This document shows positions 16,899 to 24,551 of a stretch of 40,686 bases of DNA, piece by piece. This stretch comes from Chloroflexota bacterium (GTDB lineage Bacteria > Chloroflexota > Limnocylindria > Limnocylindrales > CSP1-4), in NCBI GenBank assembly GCA_003156975.1, contig PMIE01000069.1:1-40686 (forward strand), written 5' to 3'. The notes under the pieces were generated by a model. It had not been told where the DNA came from. It did no database searches and saw only the letters and a program-made list of their open reading frames with translations. The number at the start of each line of letters is the position of its first letter. Positions within the stretch are counted from its first letter, which is position 1. A program made the position numbers and the translations under genes.

Positions 16899-17696
16899 CT
16901 AGCCGAAGATCTGAGACAACTCGGTCGCCGACACCGACTCGTATTTGACGAAGAAGCCCCTGAGCTCGCGAACCCAGCGCTCGACGTTGGGCGATGAAGG
17001 ATCGTCGCGGACGCAGCGCACGACATGCGTGAACAGCATCTGGCACGCCAGCGAAGTGGGCTCGAACGCGATCGTGCCCCGGGCGAAGTCCAGCCAACGC
17101 GGGTCCTCTACGGGTGGGATCTCGAGCGCCGCGTCACCAGTCGCGGTGCGAAGGCTGAGGTCCACCGCAAGCGAGCGCTCCTCCGACGATCCCGCTCCGA
17201 ATTCGGCCGTACGATCGTGGAGCGTCAGCTCGAGAGTGCCGTCGAGGACGCGGACCCTGGCCTCCTGGCCGCCCTGGAGCACCATCGACGTACGCAAGCC
17301 GGGCCTGGACACTCTCGCGGATAGGGCTGAGTCGCCGTCCATGGCCTCGGGCGCCGCCCAGCCCTTGATCACATCTCCAGGAGCCGATCTCAGCGTTGCG
17401 ACCAGCGAATCTTGGCCGCCGGAGGCGTCGATCGCGTCGGCCACGAGCTCGGGTAGCGACACGCCGAGCGCTTCGGCGATGCTGCCAAGGGTGTTAATTG
17501 ATGGGTTGCCCCGGCCCCGTTCGATCAGACTGAGGAGACCGGCGCTGACTCCGGACCTCTGCGAGAGTTGCGCCAGGGTGTAGCGCCCTGTGCGCGCCCG
17601 GCGCACGGCCAAGCCGAGCGCTACGCTCGGCCGCGGCGAAGGCGCGCGTCCAACCGTCGCCTGATTCGCCGGGGCGGGTGCTTCGTCGACATTCAT
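16899..17696 (-). CDS. XRE-family transcriptional regulator
   Basis: A 265-aa protein. After a disordered Pro/Ala-rich N-terminus of about 25 residues comes an XRE helix-turn-helix at about 28-84, with LAQLSQRSGVSAGLLSLIERG as the DNA-reading part and a NPSINTLGSIAEALGVSL continuation. The remaining 180 residues are mostly beta-type and acidic. They are not a clear cupin, the usual partner in this subfamily, so the ligand is unknown. It is followed directly by the DUF6976-like gene, which it may control. Small dyads immediately upstream of its ATG suggest self-regulation. Confidence 0.78.
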   Translation of the reverse strand: MNVDEAPAPANQATVGRAPSPRPSVALGLAVRRARTGRYTLAQLSQRSGVSAGLLSLIERGRGNPSINTLGSIAEALGVSLPELVADAIDASGGQDSLVATLRSAPGDVIKGWAAPEAMDGDSALSARVSRPGLRTSMVLQGGQEARVRVLDGTLELTLHDRTAEFGAGSSEERSLAVDLSLRTATGDAALEIPPVEDPRWLDFARGTIAFEPTSLACQMLFTHVVRCVRDDPSSPNVERWVRELRGFFVKYESVSATELSQIFG

Positions 17697-17697
17697 T

Positions 17698-17729
17698 CTA
17701 TTGTCGATAGTACCCGAGTATCAGACTCG
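17698..17729. promoter_or_regulatory. Two small dyads directly upstream of the XRE regulator start
   Basis: CTATTGTCGATAG (17698-17710; 4-bp arms) and CGAGTATCAGACTCG (17715-17729; 5-bp arms, 5-bp loop) lie within 35 bases of the minus-strand ATG (17694-17696). XRE proteins commonly bind such sites over their own promoter. The arms are short, so this is suggestive only. Confidence 0.3.
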
Positions 17730-17908
17730 CTGTCGAACCCATCCCGCCCGCCGGAGCACACGCTTCGGACCGCGGCGCTGGAGCCCGTCGGCTGCGGGCC
17801 GGACCCTCATGAATCCGCCTCGACGGGCTGCTCGACTTCGCTGCAAGTGGCGAGCGAATGGGCATCCGGCTGAGCCTGTTGCAGAAGCCCACGGCGCGGC
17901 CGTCCGAG

Positions 17909-20659
17909 TCAGCGAGCCTGCGGCAACTCGATCCGGATCCTGGCGTCGACGACGACGACACCCCGCTCCAGCACGATCAGTGGGCTGCAGTCCATCTCCA
18001 CAATCTCCGGATGGGCCTCTACCATCGCGCTGACTCGCAGCAGAGTCTCCTCGAGAGCGGCCACGTCCACACGGGCGGCGTTGCGGTAGCCATCCAGCAG
18101 CGGGAACGTTGCCAGCGACCGAATCATCTCGCCGGCGTCACGATCGGTCAGTGGGGTGATCCGCACCGCGACGTCCCGGACCAGCTCAACGTCCGCACCG
18201 CTGGGCCCACACGCGATGACCGGCCCAAAGAGCCGGTCGTGCACCACTCCGACGAGCATCTCCACGCCGCCCGCCACCATTCGCTGCACGAAGTAGCGCT
18301 CGACGGCGTGGCCGGCGGCCGCGAGCGTCGCCGTCATCTGCACCGCCGCTGCCTCGACGGCGGCAGCTCCTTCGAGCGATAGCGCCACGGCGCCGGCCTC
18401 GGCCTTGTGGACGATGCCGGCGGCCACTGCCTTGAGGGCGACGGGCCCGCCGATCTCAGCAGCGGCGCGGCCCGCTTCCTGTGGCGTCTCGGCCAGCCGC
18501 CCCGGCGCCGTCGCAATGCCGTAGCACTCCAGCACTCGGGCCACTTCGTCTGGTCGCAGCCAGCGCGAGCGGCCATCGTCGGCTGGCGCCGGCAACGATG
18601 AGCCCGCCAGGGTTCCGCCCGGCGTCGGGGTGCCGGGTTTGATCTCCGCGAGCGCGGCGGCGAGGACGGCGGCTGCTCCATCCTCACGCAGGTCGTCGAA
18701 GTGGGGGATGCTCCCGAGCGGCGTCGACAGCCACTCCGCGTAGCGGACAACATGGGCAAGTGCCCTCGACGCCTCCTCCGGATAGCTGTAGGCGGGCACC
18801 TTGATCGGGCCGACCCGTAACTCCGCCGGCCCGCCCTCCGCCGACATGAACACCGTCAGCACGGGGATCTTCCGCGGCAATTCGAGCACGGCGTCGCGGA
18901 TCGCGACCGCGACATCTTCGGTCTTCGTGACGAGCGGAGGGACGAACAGGACGATGATCGCGTCGATGCCATCCCAACCGGCCAGGACCCCGATGGCTCG
19001 TCTGAACGACTCGGGCGACCCTTCGATGGTGTCGACTGGATTGGCGAGCGCTGCCTCGGGCGGCAGGAATTCGGCGAGGGCAGTTTGGATCTCGGCCGGC
19101 AGGGTCGGCACCGTCAGACCGTCGGCGTCGCACGCGTCCGCGGCCAGGATGCCGGGCCCTCCGCCGTTGGTGAGGATGGCGACGCGGCGCCCGGCGGGGA
19201 GTGGCTGGTTTGCGAGCAGCGACGCGACGTCGAAGAATTCGCCCAGAGTGTCCGTGCGGACGACGCCGGCCTGGTGGAAGAGCGCGTCGACGGTGACGTC
19301 CGACGCTCCGATCAACGCCCCCGTGTGGGATGACGTCGCCCTCGCCCCGGCCGCCGACCTGCCGCTCTTCACCGCGATGATCGGCTTGCTCCGCCCGACC
19401 CGGCGCGCGATCCGGGCGAACTTGCGTGGGTTGCCGACCGACTCGAGGTAGAGGGCTATGACCGACGTTGCGGGATCGTCTTCCCAGAACTGCAAAAAGT
19501 CGTTGCCCGAAAGGTCCGCCTTGTTGCCGATCGAGATGAAGCTGGAAAGGCCGAGCCCAAGTCGATTGGCGTGCCCGATGATGGCCAGGCCGAGGGCTCC
19601 GCTCTGGGAAAAGAAGCTGACCTTGCCCCCGGTAGGTGCCGTGGGCGAATAGGTCGCGTTCATCTGCACATCGGGCTCGAGGTTGATGACGCCCATGCAG
19701 TTCGGTCCGACCAGCCGTATGCCGGCCTGGCGGCACACGGTGAGCAGCGCCCGCTGCCGGTCCTGCCCCTGCCCGCCGATCTCGGCGAAACCGGGTGAGA
19801 TGACAACCACCGTCTTGACGCCTTTGTCAGCGCACTCGCGCAAGGTATCCACAGCGCACTCGGCAGGGAGGACGATCACGGCGAGATCGACCGGACCCGG
19901 AATGTCCCGGATCGAGCGATAGGCCGCCACCGACTGGACGACGTCGGCGTTCGGGTTGACCGGGTAGACGGGTCCGGTGAAGCCGCCGCTCAGCAGGTTG
20001 TGAAATAGTTCTCCGCCGATCGTCCCGCGGCGACGCGACGCGCCGATCACCGCGATGGTGGAGGGCTTCAGCAAAGCGCGAACCGCCGCGGCCGCCGCGA
20101 TCTGCTCGCGGCGCTCGAACCGCTCGCGCGCCGGGCCCTCGAGCGCCGTGGCGAACTCAATGGACACGGATCCCGGTTCTGCGCGCACGTGCGTCGGGAA
20201 ACCGCTCTCGCGGAAGACCTGGAACATGCGCCCGTTTTCGGGGAGGACTTCCGCGCAGAAAGTGGAGATGCCCACCTCCTGCGCCCGCTCGGCGAGCTCC
20301 TCTAGCAGCAGCGTTGCTATGCCGCGCCCCTGGCAGTCATCCGCCACGATGAACGCGACCTCGGCCGAATCCGACCCGACGCAGTCGTAGCTGGCGTGGC
20401 CGATGATCCGATCGGCGATGCCGGTTTCGGCTATGAGCGAACAGTCGGCAGGGTCCGCCGGAACCGCCCATCGGTGCGCCAGGCCATCGAGGTCGGCAAC
20501 CATTCCGCCGAACCGCATGCGGCGCGACTCCGGCGCGAGACCGGCAAGGAAGACCACGAGCGCGGGCTCATCCTCGGGCCGCGCCGGACGAACCCGAATC
20601 GACGAACCATCCCGGAGTATCGTGTCCCGCGCTCGGTCCTGCGACATTGCCGTGCTCAT
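17909..20659 (-). CDS. GNAT acetyltransferase fused to ADP-forming acetyl-CoA synthetase
   Basis: A 916-aa two-enzyme fusion. Residues about 20-175 are a GNAT domain with the acetyl-CoA loop QGRGIA (110-115) and a glutamate at 100. Residues about 200 onward are an ADP-forming acyl-CoA synthetase: CoA-binding domain (IAVIGASRRRGTIG), the ligase domain with the phosphorylated histidine in SSHTGAL (H445), and a C-terminal ATP-grasp domain. Some bacterial protein acetyltransferases (Pat) have the same parts but, as I recall, a degenerate synthetase half; here the histidine is kept, so the synthetase may be active. I chose the ATG at 20657-20659, which has AGGGGA 5 bases upstream; an ATG 15 bases earlier lacks a site. 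It is divergent from acuC and acsA, pointing to acetylation control of acetate activation. Confidence 0.85.
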   Translation of the reverse strand: MSTAMSQDRARDTILRDGSSIRVRPARPEDEPALVVFLAGLAPESRRMRFGGMVADLDGLAHRWAVPADPADCSLIAETGIADRIIGHASYDCVGSDSAEVAFIVADDCQGRGIATLLLEELAERAQEVGISTFCAEVLPENGRMFQVFRESGFPTHVRAEPGSVSIEFATALEGPARERFERREQIAAAAAVRALLKPSTIAVIGASRRRGTIGGELFHNLLSGGFTGPVYPVNPNADVVQSVAAYRSIRDIPGPVDLAVIVLPAECAVDTLRECADKGVKTVVVISPGFAEIGGQGQDRQRALLTVCRQAGIRLVGPNCMGVINLEPDVQMNATYSPTAPTGGKVSFFSQSGALGLAIIGHANRLGLGLSSFISIGNKADLSGNDFLQFWEDDPATSVIALYLESVGNPRKFARIARRVGRSKPIIAVKSGRSAAGARATSSHTGALIGASDVTVDALFHQAGVVRTDTLGEFFDVASLLANQPLPAGRRVAILTNGGGPGILAADACDADGLTVPTLPAEIQTALAEFLPPEAALANPVDTIEGSPESFRRAIGVLAGWDGIDAIIVLFVPPLVTKTEDVAVAIRDAVLELPRKIPVLTVFMSAEGGPAELRVGPIKVPAYSYPEEASRALAHVVRYAEWLSTPLGSIPHFDDLREDGAAAVLAAALAEIKPGTPTPGGTLAGSSLPAPADDGRSRWLRPDEVARVLECYGIATAPGRLAETPQEAGRAAAEIGGPVALKAVAAGIVHKAEAGAVALSLEGAAAVEAAAVQMTATLAAAGHAVERYFVQRMVAGGVEMLVGVVHDRLFGPVIACGPSGADVELVRDVAVRITPLTDRDAGEMIRSLATFPLLDGYRNAARVDVAALEETLLRVSAMVEAHPEIVEMDCSPLIVLERGVVVVDARIRIELPQAR

Positions 20660-20850
20660 CGTTTCCCCTGTCATTCTCGGGACGAACGGTAGCCGCCGAC
20701 GATCTCTCCAAGCAGTCGACCGACCGGGTCGCGTGGCCCGGCCACCTGCCCGATCGCTATAGTGTCACGACCACGGCTCGAGTTCGAGTCCCTGGTGGCG
20801 ATCCACGTCGCATCGCCGATCCAGCCTGCTAGGAGCGCAGCCGAGCGCAC

Positions 20851-22029
20851 GTGCAACATCCGGCCGCGGAGAGCGCCCAACCCCTCGTGGTCTACGGCGC
20901 GTCGTCCCTGCACTACGACTTTGGCGCTCATCATCCGATGACGCCGCGCCGGTTCGGTCCGGGAATCGACCTGCTGCGAGCCCTGGGGGCCGAGCGCTTC
21001 CTCGCGCCGCCGGAGGTCTCGGACGCCCAGCTCCACCGTGCCCATGAGCCGGAGTACGTCTCTATCGTGCGGATGTTGTCCGAGTACCCGGATGCCGGCC
21101 CCATGGCCGGCTTCGCATCGTCGGGCGACGACCCTGCCTTCTACGGAATGCACGAGGCAGCCGCCACGGTCGCCGGTGGCTCGGTCGGAGCGATGGACCG
21201 CATCCTGGCGGGGGAGGAAGTGCACGTCTTTCACCCCGGCGGCGGTCACCACCATGCCATGCCCGGTCGGGCCAGCGGCTTCTGCATCTACAACGACGTG
21301 GCGCTGGCCATCGGGCGGGCCCGTGATGCCGGCCATCGGGTCCTGTACGTCGATCTGGACGTTCACCACGGCGACGGCGTCGAGGCGATCTTCTGGAACG
21401 ATCCGGAGGTCCTGACGGTCTCGTTCCACGAGACCGGTCTTTCGCTCTTCCCCTGGACCGGCTTCGTCGACGACAGCGGCGGTCCCCAGGCGCAGGGAAC
21501 CGCCGTCAACGTGCCCTTCGAATCTGGCACCTCCGATGCCTCATGGCTCGAAGCCCTCGAGATGATCGTCCCGGCTCTTGCGGCGGCGTACCGGCCCACA
21601 GTGCTGGTCACACAGCACGGCAGCGACAGCCACATGCTCGACCCTCTCGGGCATCTGCAGCTCAGCACAATCGCCATGTCACGCGCCGCCCGACTGCTCG
21701 ACGGGCTCGCCCACGAGTATGCCGCCGGACGCTGGCTGGCGACCGGCGGCGGGGGATACGATCTATACCGCGTTGTCCCGCGGGCGTGGGGACTCGTCTG
21801 GCTGGCTCAGGCGCACCGAGACGTCCCGCCCGAGACGCCGGCCGAGTGGCGCTCAAGGTGGGCCGCGGAGGCCGCTCGACACCACCAGGGTCCGCCCCCG
21901 GACACGATGCTCGATCCGCCAGACCTGGTGCCAGTCGAGCCCCGTGAGGTCGCCGAGCACAACCTCACCGCCGCGCGAACTGCGCTCCGCCGCGCGCTCG
22001 GTGCCCTCGAACGGCAGACCGCGGGCTAG
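20851..22029 (+). CDS. acuC: Histone-deacetylase-family protein, AcuC-like
   Basis: A 392-aa arginase/deacetylase-fold protein. Catalytic histidines are H134/H135 (GGGHHHAM), zinc ligands are probably D170 and H172 in DLDVHHGDGV, with a third aspartate in QHGSDSH, and the glycine-rich GGGGYD loop supplies the neighbouring aromatic region. AcuC removes acetyl groups from protein lysines; in Bacillus it reactivates AcsA. The gene lies 184 bp upstream of acsA and divergent from the GNAT fusion, so all parts of an acetylation switch are adjacent. The start is GTG at 20851; AGGAG at 20831-20835 is farther than usual, so the exact start is uncertain. Confidence 0.85.
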   Translation: MQHPAAESAQPLVVYGASSLHYDFGAHHPMTPRRFGPGIDLLRALGAERFLAPPEVSDAQLHRAHEPEYVSIVRMLSEYPDAGPMAGFASSGDDPAFYGMHEAAATVAGGSVGAMDRILAGEEVHVFHPGGGHHHAMPGRASGFCIYNDVALAIGRARDAGHRVLYVDLDVHHGDGVEAIFWNDPEVLTVSFHETGLSLFPWTGFVDDSGGPQAQGTAVNVPFESGTSDASWLEALEMIVPALAAAYRPTVLVTQHGSDSHMLDPLGHLQLSTIAMSRAARLLDGLAHEYAAGRWLATGGGGYDLYRVVPRAWGLVWLAQAHRDVPPETPAEWRSRWAAEAARHHQGPPPDTMLDPPDLVPVEPREVAEHNLTAARTALRRALGALERQTAG

Positions 22030-22092
22030 AGGGCCCTCTGACCGCCGCCCACTGGGCACCTCGTCGCATCCGATGCCATGGCTGCGCGATTC

Positions 22093-22120
22093 TTGACATG
22101 AGCAACTGACGGGCTAGTCT
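22093..22120 (+). promoter_or_regulatory. Predicted sigma70-type promoter of acsA
   Basis: TTGACA at 22093-22098 is a perfect -35 box; TAGTCT at 22115-22120 follows after 16 bases as a fair -10 box. The acsA ATG is about 90 bases further on, after GGAGG at the usual spacing. This implies acsA can be transcribed apart from acuC. Confidence 0.55.
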
Positions 22121-22213
22121 TTCGATGTCGCGCTCGCCGGTGCCAGCGTCCTAGGTGGTCCTTGCAAAGCGCAGCGATTCCTGCAGCGTATCCGTGTAGT
22201 CGGAGGCTATTGC

Positions 22214-24172
22214 ATGAGCGCGATTCCGCCCGAGGTCGAGGCGCCTTTCTCCGATGAGCGGGAGTATGCCCCGCCACCCGAGTTCGCCGCGCACGCCAAC
22301 GCAACCCCCGAGTTGTATGAGCGAGCCGAGGGGGACTTCGAAGCTTTCTGGGCCGCGGAGGCCGAGCGGCGGCTCAGCTGGACACAAACGTGGGACACGG
22401 TCCTCGAGTGGGACCTGCCGAACGCCAGGTGGTTCCTCGGGGGCCAGCTCAACGCGGCATACAACTGCGTCGACCGCCACGTGGAGCGCGGGGCCGGGGC
22501 GAAGGTCGCGTACTTCTGGGAGGGAGAGCCCGGCGACACGCGGACCATCACGTACGCGGATCTGCAGCGTGAGGTGAACAAGTGCGCCAACGCCCTCAAG
22601 GCGCTCGGCGTGGAGACGGGCGATCGGGTCGGCATCTACATGCCGATGATCCCCGAGCTGCCCATTGCGATGCTCGCCTGCGCGAAGATCGGCGCTCCGC
22701 ACGTCGTGGTCTTCGGCGGCTTCAGTTCAGATGCCCTCGAGGGCCGGATGATCGACTCGGGGGCTGTCGCTCTGATCACCGCCGACGGCGGCTGGCGCAA
22801 CGGCAAGATCCTCGACCTCAAGACCGCAGTCGATGTCTCGGTTGGCAGCGCGCCCACGATCAAGAACGTCGTCGTCGTCCGCAGGACCGGCCACGATATC
22901 TCGATGACGGCGGGCCGTGACCACTGGTGGCACGAGCTGGTCGAAGGTCAGTCGGACCAGTGCGAGCCCCTGCCCGTCGATTCTGAGCATCTGCTCTTCC
23001 TGCTCCACACCTCCGGTACCACCGCCACGCCGAAGGGGATCATGCACACGACCGGCGGCTACCTGACCGGCGTGAGCTCGACCCACCACTACATCTTCGA
23101 CATCAAGCCAGATGACGTGTACTGGTGCGCGGCCGACATCGGCTGGGTTACCGGCCACTCGTACATCGTTTACGGGCCGCTTGCCAACGGCACGACCGGA
23201 ATTCTGTACGAAGGCGCCCCTCAGTTTCCGGAACCGGACCGGTGGTGGTCGATCATCGAGAAGTACAAGGTCTCGATCCTGTACTGCGCGCCGACGGCTA
23301 TCCGTGCCTTCATGAAGCAGGGCGACGCCTGGCCGGGGAAGCACGATCTCACGTCGCTTCGACTGCTTGGCACGGTCGGCGAGCCGATCAACCCGGCGGC
23401 CTGGGAGTGGTATCGCGATGCCATTGGAGGCAGCCGCTGCCCCGTCGTCGACACCTGGTGGCAGACCGAGACGGGGATGATCATGATCACTCCGCTTCCG
23501 GGGGTCACCACTCTGCGGCCGGGATCGGCGACGAAGCCGTTCCCCGGTCTCGGCGCAAAGGTGGTGGATGCCGATGGGCAGGACGTGGCCAACGGAACCG
23601 GGGAGGGATACCTGGTTCTCACCCGACCCTGGCCTGCCATGCTGCGGGGCATCTACAACGATCCCGAGCGTTTCATGAGCACCTACTGGCGCCGATTCCC
23701 GGGGATGTACTTCGCCGGTGATGGATGCAAGGTGGATGCGGACGGCTACTTCTGGCTCCTTGGTCGCGTCGACGACGTGATGAAAGTCTCGGGGCACCGG
23801 ATCAGCACCATCGAAGTTGAGTCTGCACTCGTAGACCATCCTGCCGTTGCCGAGGCCGCCGTCGTGGGGCGCACCGATCCCGTGACGGGCGAGGCCATCG
23901 CGGCATTCGTGATCCTCAAGTCGCACATCCAGCCGAGCGATGAGCTGGCCCAGGAACTCCGCGAACATGTCGCGACGAAGATCGGGGCGATAGCCAGGCC
24001 GAAGACGGTCATGTTCACCCCGGAGCTGCCCAAGACGCGGTCGGGCAAGATCATGCGGCGGCTCCTCAAGGACATCGCCGAGAATCGGGCTCTTGGCGAT
24101 GTGACGACACTGGCCGACGCGGGGATCGTGGAGACGATCAGCGTCAAGGCGCACTCGAGCGCGGCGGACTAG
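22214..24172 (+). CDS. acsA: AMP-forming acetyl-CoA synthetase
   Basis: A 652-aa Acs of normal length. It has the acetate-CoA ligase N-terminus, the adenylate-forming P-loop [11 protein letters not shown] (about 263-273), the WWQTETG motif, [13 protein letters not shown] and the catalytic lysine K612 in [11 protein letters not shown]. That lysine is the one silenced by acetylation in other bacteria. The enzyme turns acetate, ATP and CoA into acetyl-CoA through acetyl-AMP. The ATG at 22214 has GGAGG 8 bases upstream. Its neighbours acuC and the GNAT fusion are the expected deacetylase and a candidate acetylase. Confidence 0.96.
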   Translation: MSAIPPEVEAPFSDEREYAPPPEFAAHANATPELYERAEGDFEAFWAAEAERRLSWTQTWDTVLEWDLPNARWFLGGQLNAAYNCVDRHVERGAGAKVAYFWEGEPGDTRTITYADLQREVNKCANALKALGVETGDRVGIYMPMIPELPIAMLACAKIGAPHVVVFGGFSSDALEGRMIDSGAVALITADGGWRNGKILDLKTAVDVSVGSAPTIKNVVVVRRTGHDISMTAGRDHWWHELVEGQSDQCEPLPVDSEHLLFLLHTSGTTATPKGIMHTTGGYLTGVSSTHHYIFDIKPDDVYWCAADIGWVTGHSYIVYGPLANGTTGILYEGAPQFPEPDRWWSIIEKYKVSILYCAPTAIRAFMKQGDAWPGKHDLTSLRLLGTVGEPINPAAWEWYRDAIGGSRCPVVDTWWQTETGMIMITPLPGVTTLRPGSATKPFPGLGAKVVDADGQDVANGTGEGYLVLTRPWPAMLRGIYNDPERFMSTYWRRFPGMYFAGDGCKVDADGYFWLLGRVDDVMKVSGHRISTIEVESALVDHPAVAEAAVVGRTDPVTGEAIAAFVILKSHIQPSDELAQELREHVATKIGAIARPKTVMFTPELPKTRSGKIMRRLLKDIAENRALGDVTTLADAGIVETISVKAHSSAAD

Positions 24173-24191
24173 CTCGCCGGAGACCGGATCT

Positions 24192-24216
24192 GCCGCCGGC
24201 TGAAGCGGCCGGCGGC
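24192..24216 (+). terminator. Hairpin after acsA
   Basis: GCCGCCGGC (24192-24200) and GCCGGCGGC (24208-24216) form a perfect 9-bp stem with a 7-base loop, 19 bases after the acsA stop. There is no T-tract, so termination strength is uncertain. Confidence 0.5.
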
Positions 24217-24360
24217 ATGCCGTTCGGAGAAGCCGCTCCCAACCGGGGCGGGCACCTCGAGGGGTCGCCGACTGGGACGTCGCCGATCCGCACGAACTGG
24301 GGCGAAGAGACCCTCGTGTGTCCGGAGTCCGCGTCGGCGGCGTTCCTGCAGATTGGGTCC

Positions 24361-24404
24361 ATCACTATCTTGCGTATCGCACCCTGGATGGTCATTATAG
24401 TGAT
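24361..24404 (+). promoter_or_regulatory. Inverted repeat and likely promoter upstream of the aldehyde oxidoreductase
   Basis: ATCACTAT at 24361-24368 pairs with ATAGTGAT at 24397-24404 (28-base spacer). TTGCGT at 24370-24375 and ATTATA at 24394-24399, 18 bases apart, could serve as -35 and -10. CACTATCTTG here resembles the paired ACTATATT elements upstream of the ModE-like gene at 36181-36213, which raises the possibility of shared control. Confidence 0.4.
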
Positions 24405-24551
24405 TACGATGCCGTTGGGGCGCCCGGAAGGGTCGTCCCCGGACCGATCAGCTGGAAGGAGACCAGAAGGAAGGAGAGCTCCGCAACGATCCACGACCCC
24501 CGCAAGGGGACCGTCTTCCAACCACCGCCATAGGGAGACAGATCGAACGCC

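Larger units (their letters stand above)
24173..24551. other. 379-bp intergenic region with acsA terminator and mop promoter elements
   Basis: No convincing gene lies here. The first 45 bases hold a hairpin after acsA. The centre (about 24350-24410) is an A/T-rich island in GC-rich surroundings, with an 8-bp inverted repeat and possible promoter boxes. The last 140 bases form a purine-rich leader to the mop gene with weak ribosome-site matches (GGGAGA about 14 bases before the ATG). Confidence 0.6.

Noticed and set aside
22028-22039. 12-bp palindrome AGAGGGCCCTCT at the acuC stop
   Set aside because: It has no loop and no T-tract; such GC palindromes arise easily by chance here.
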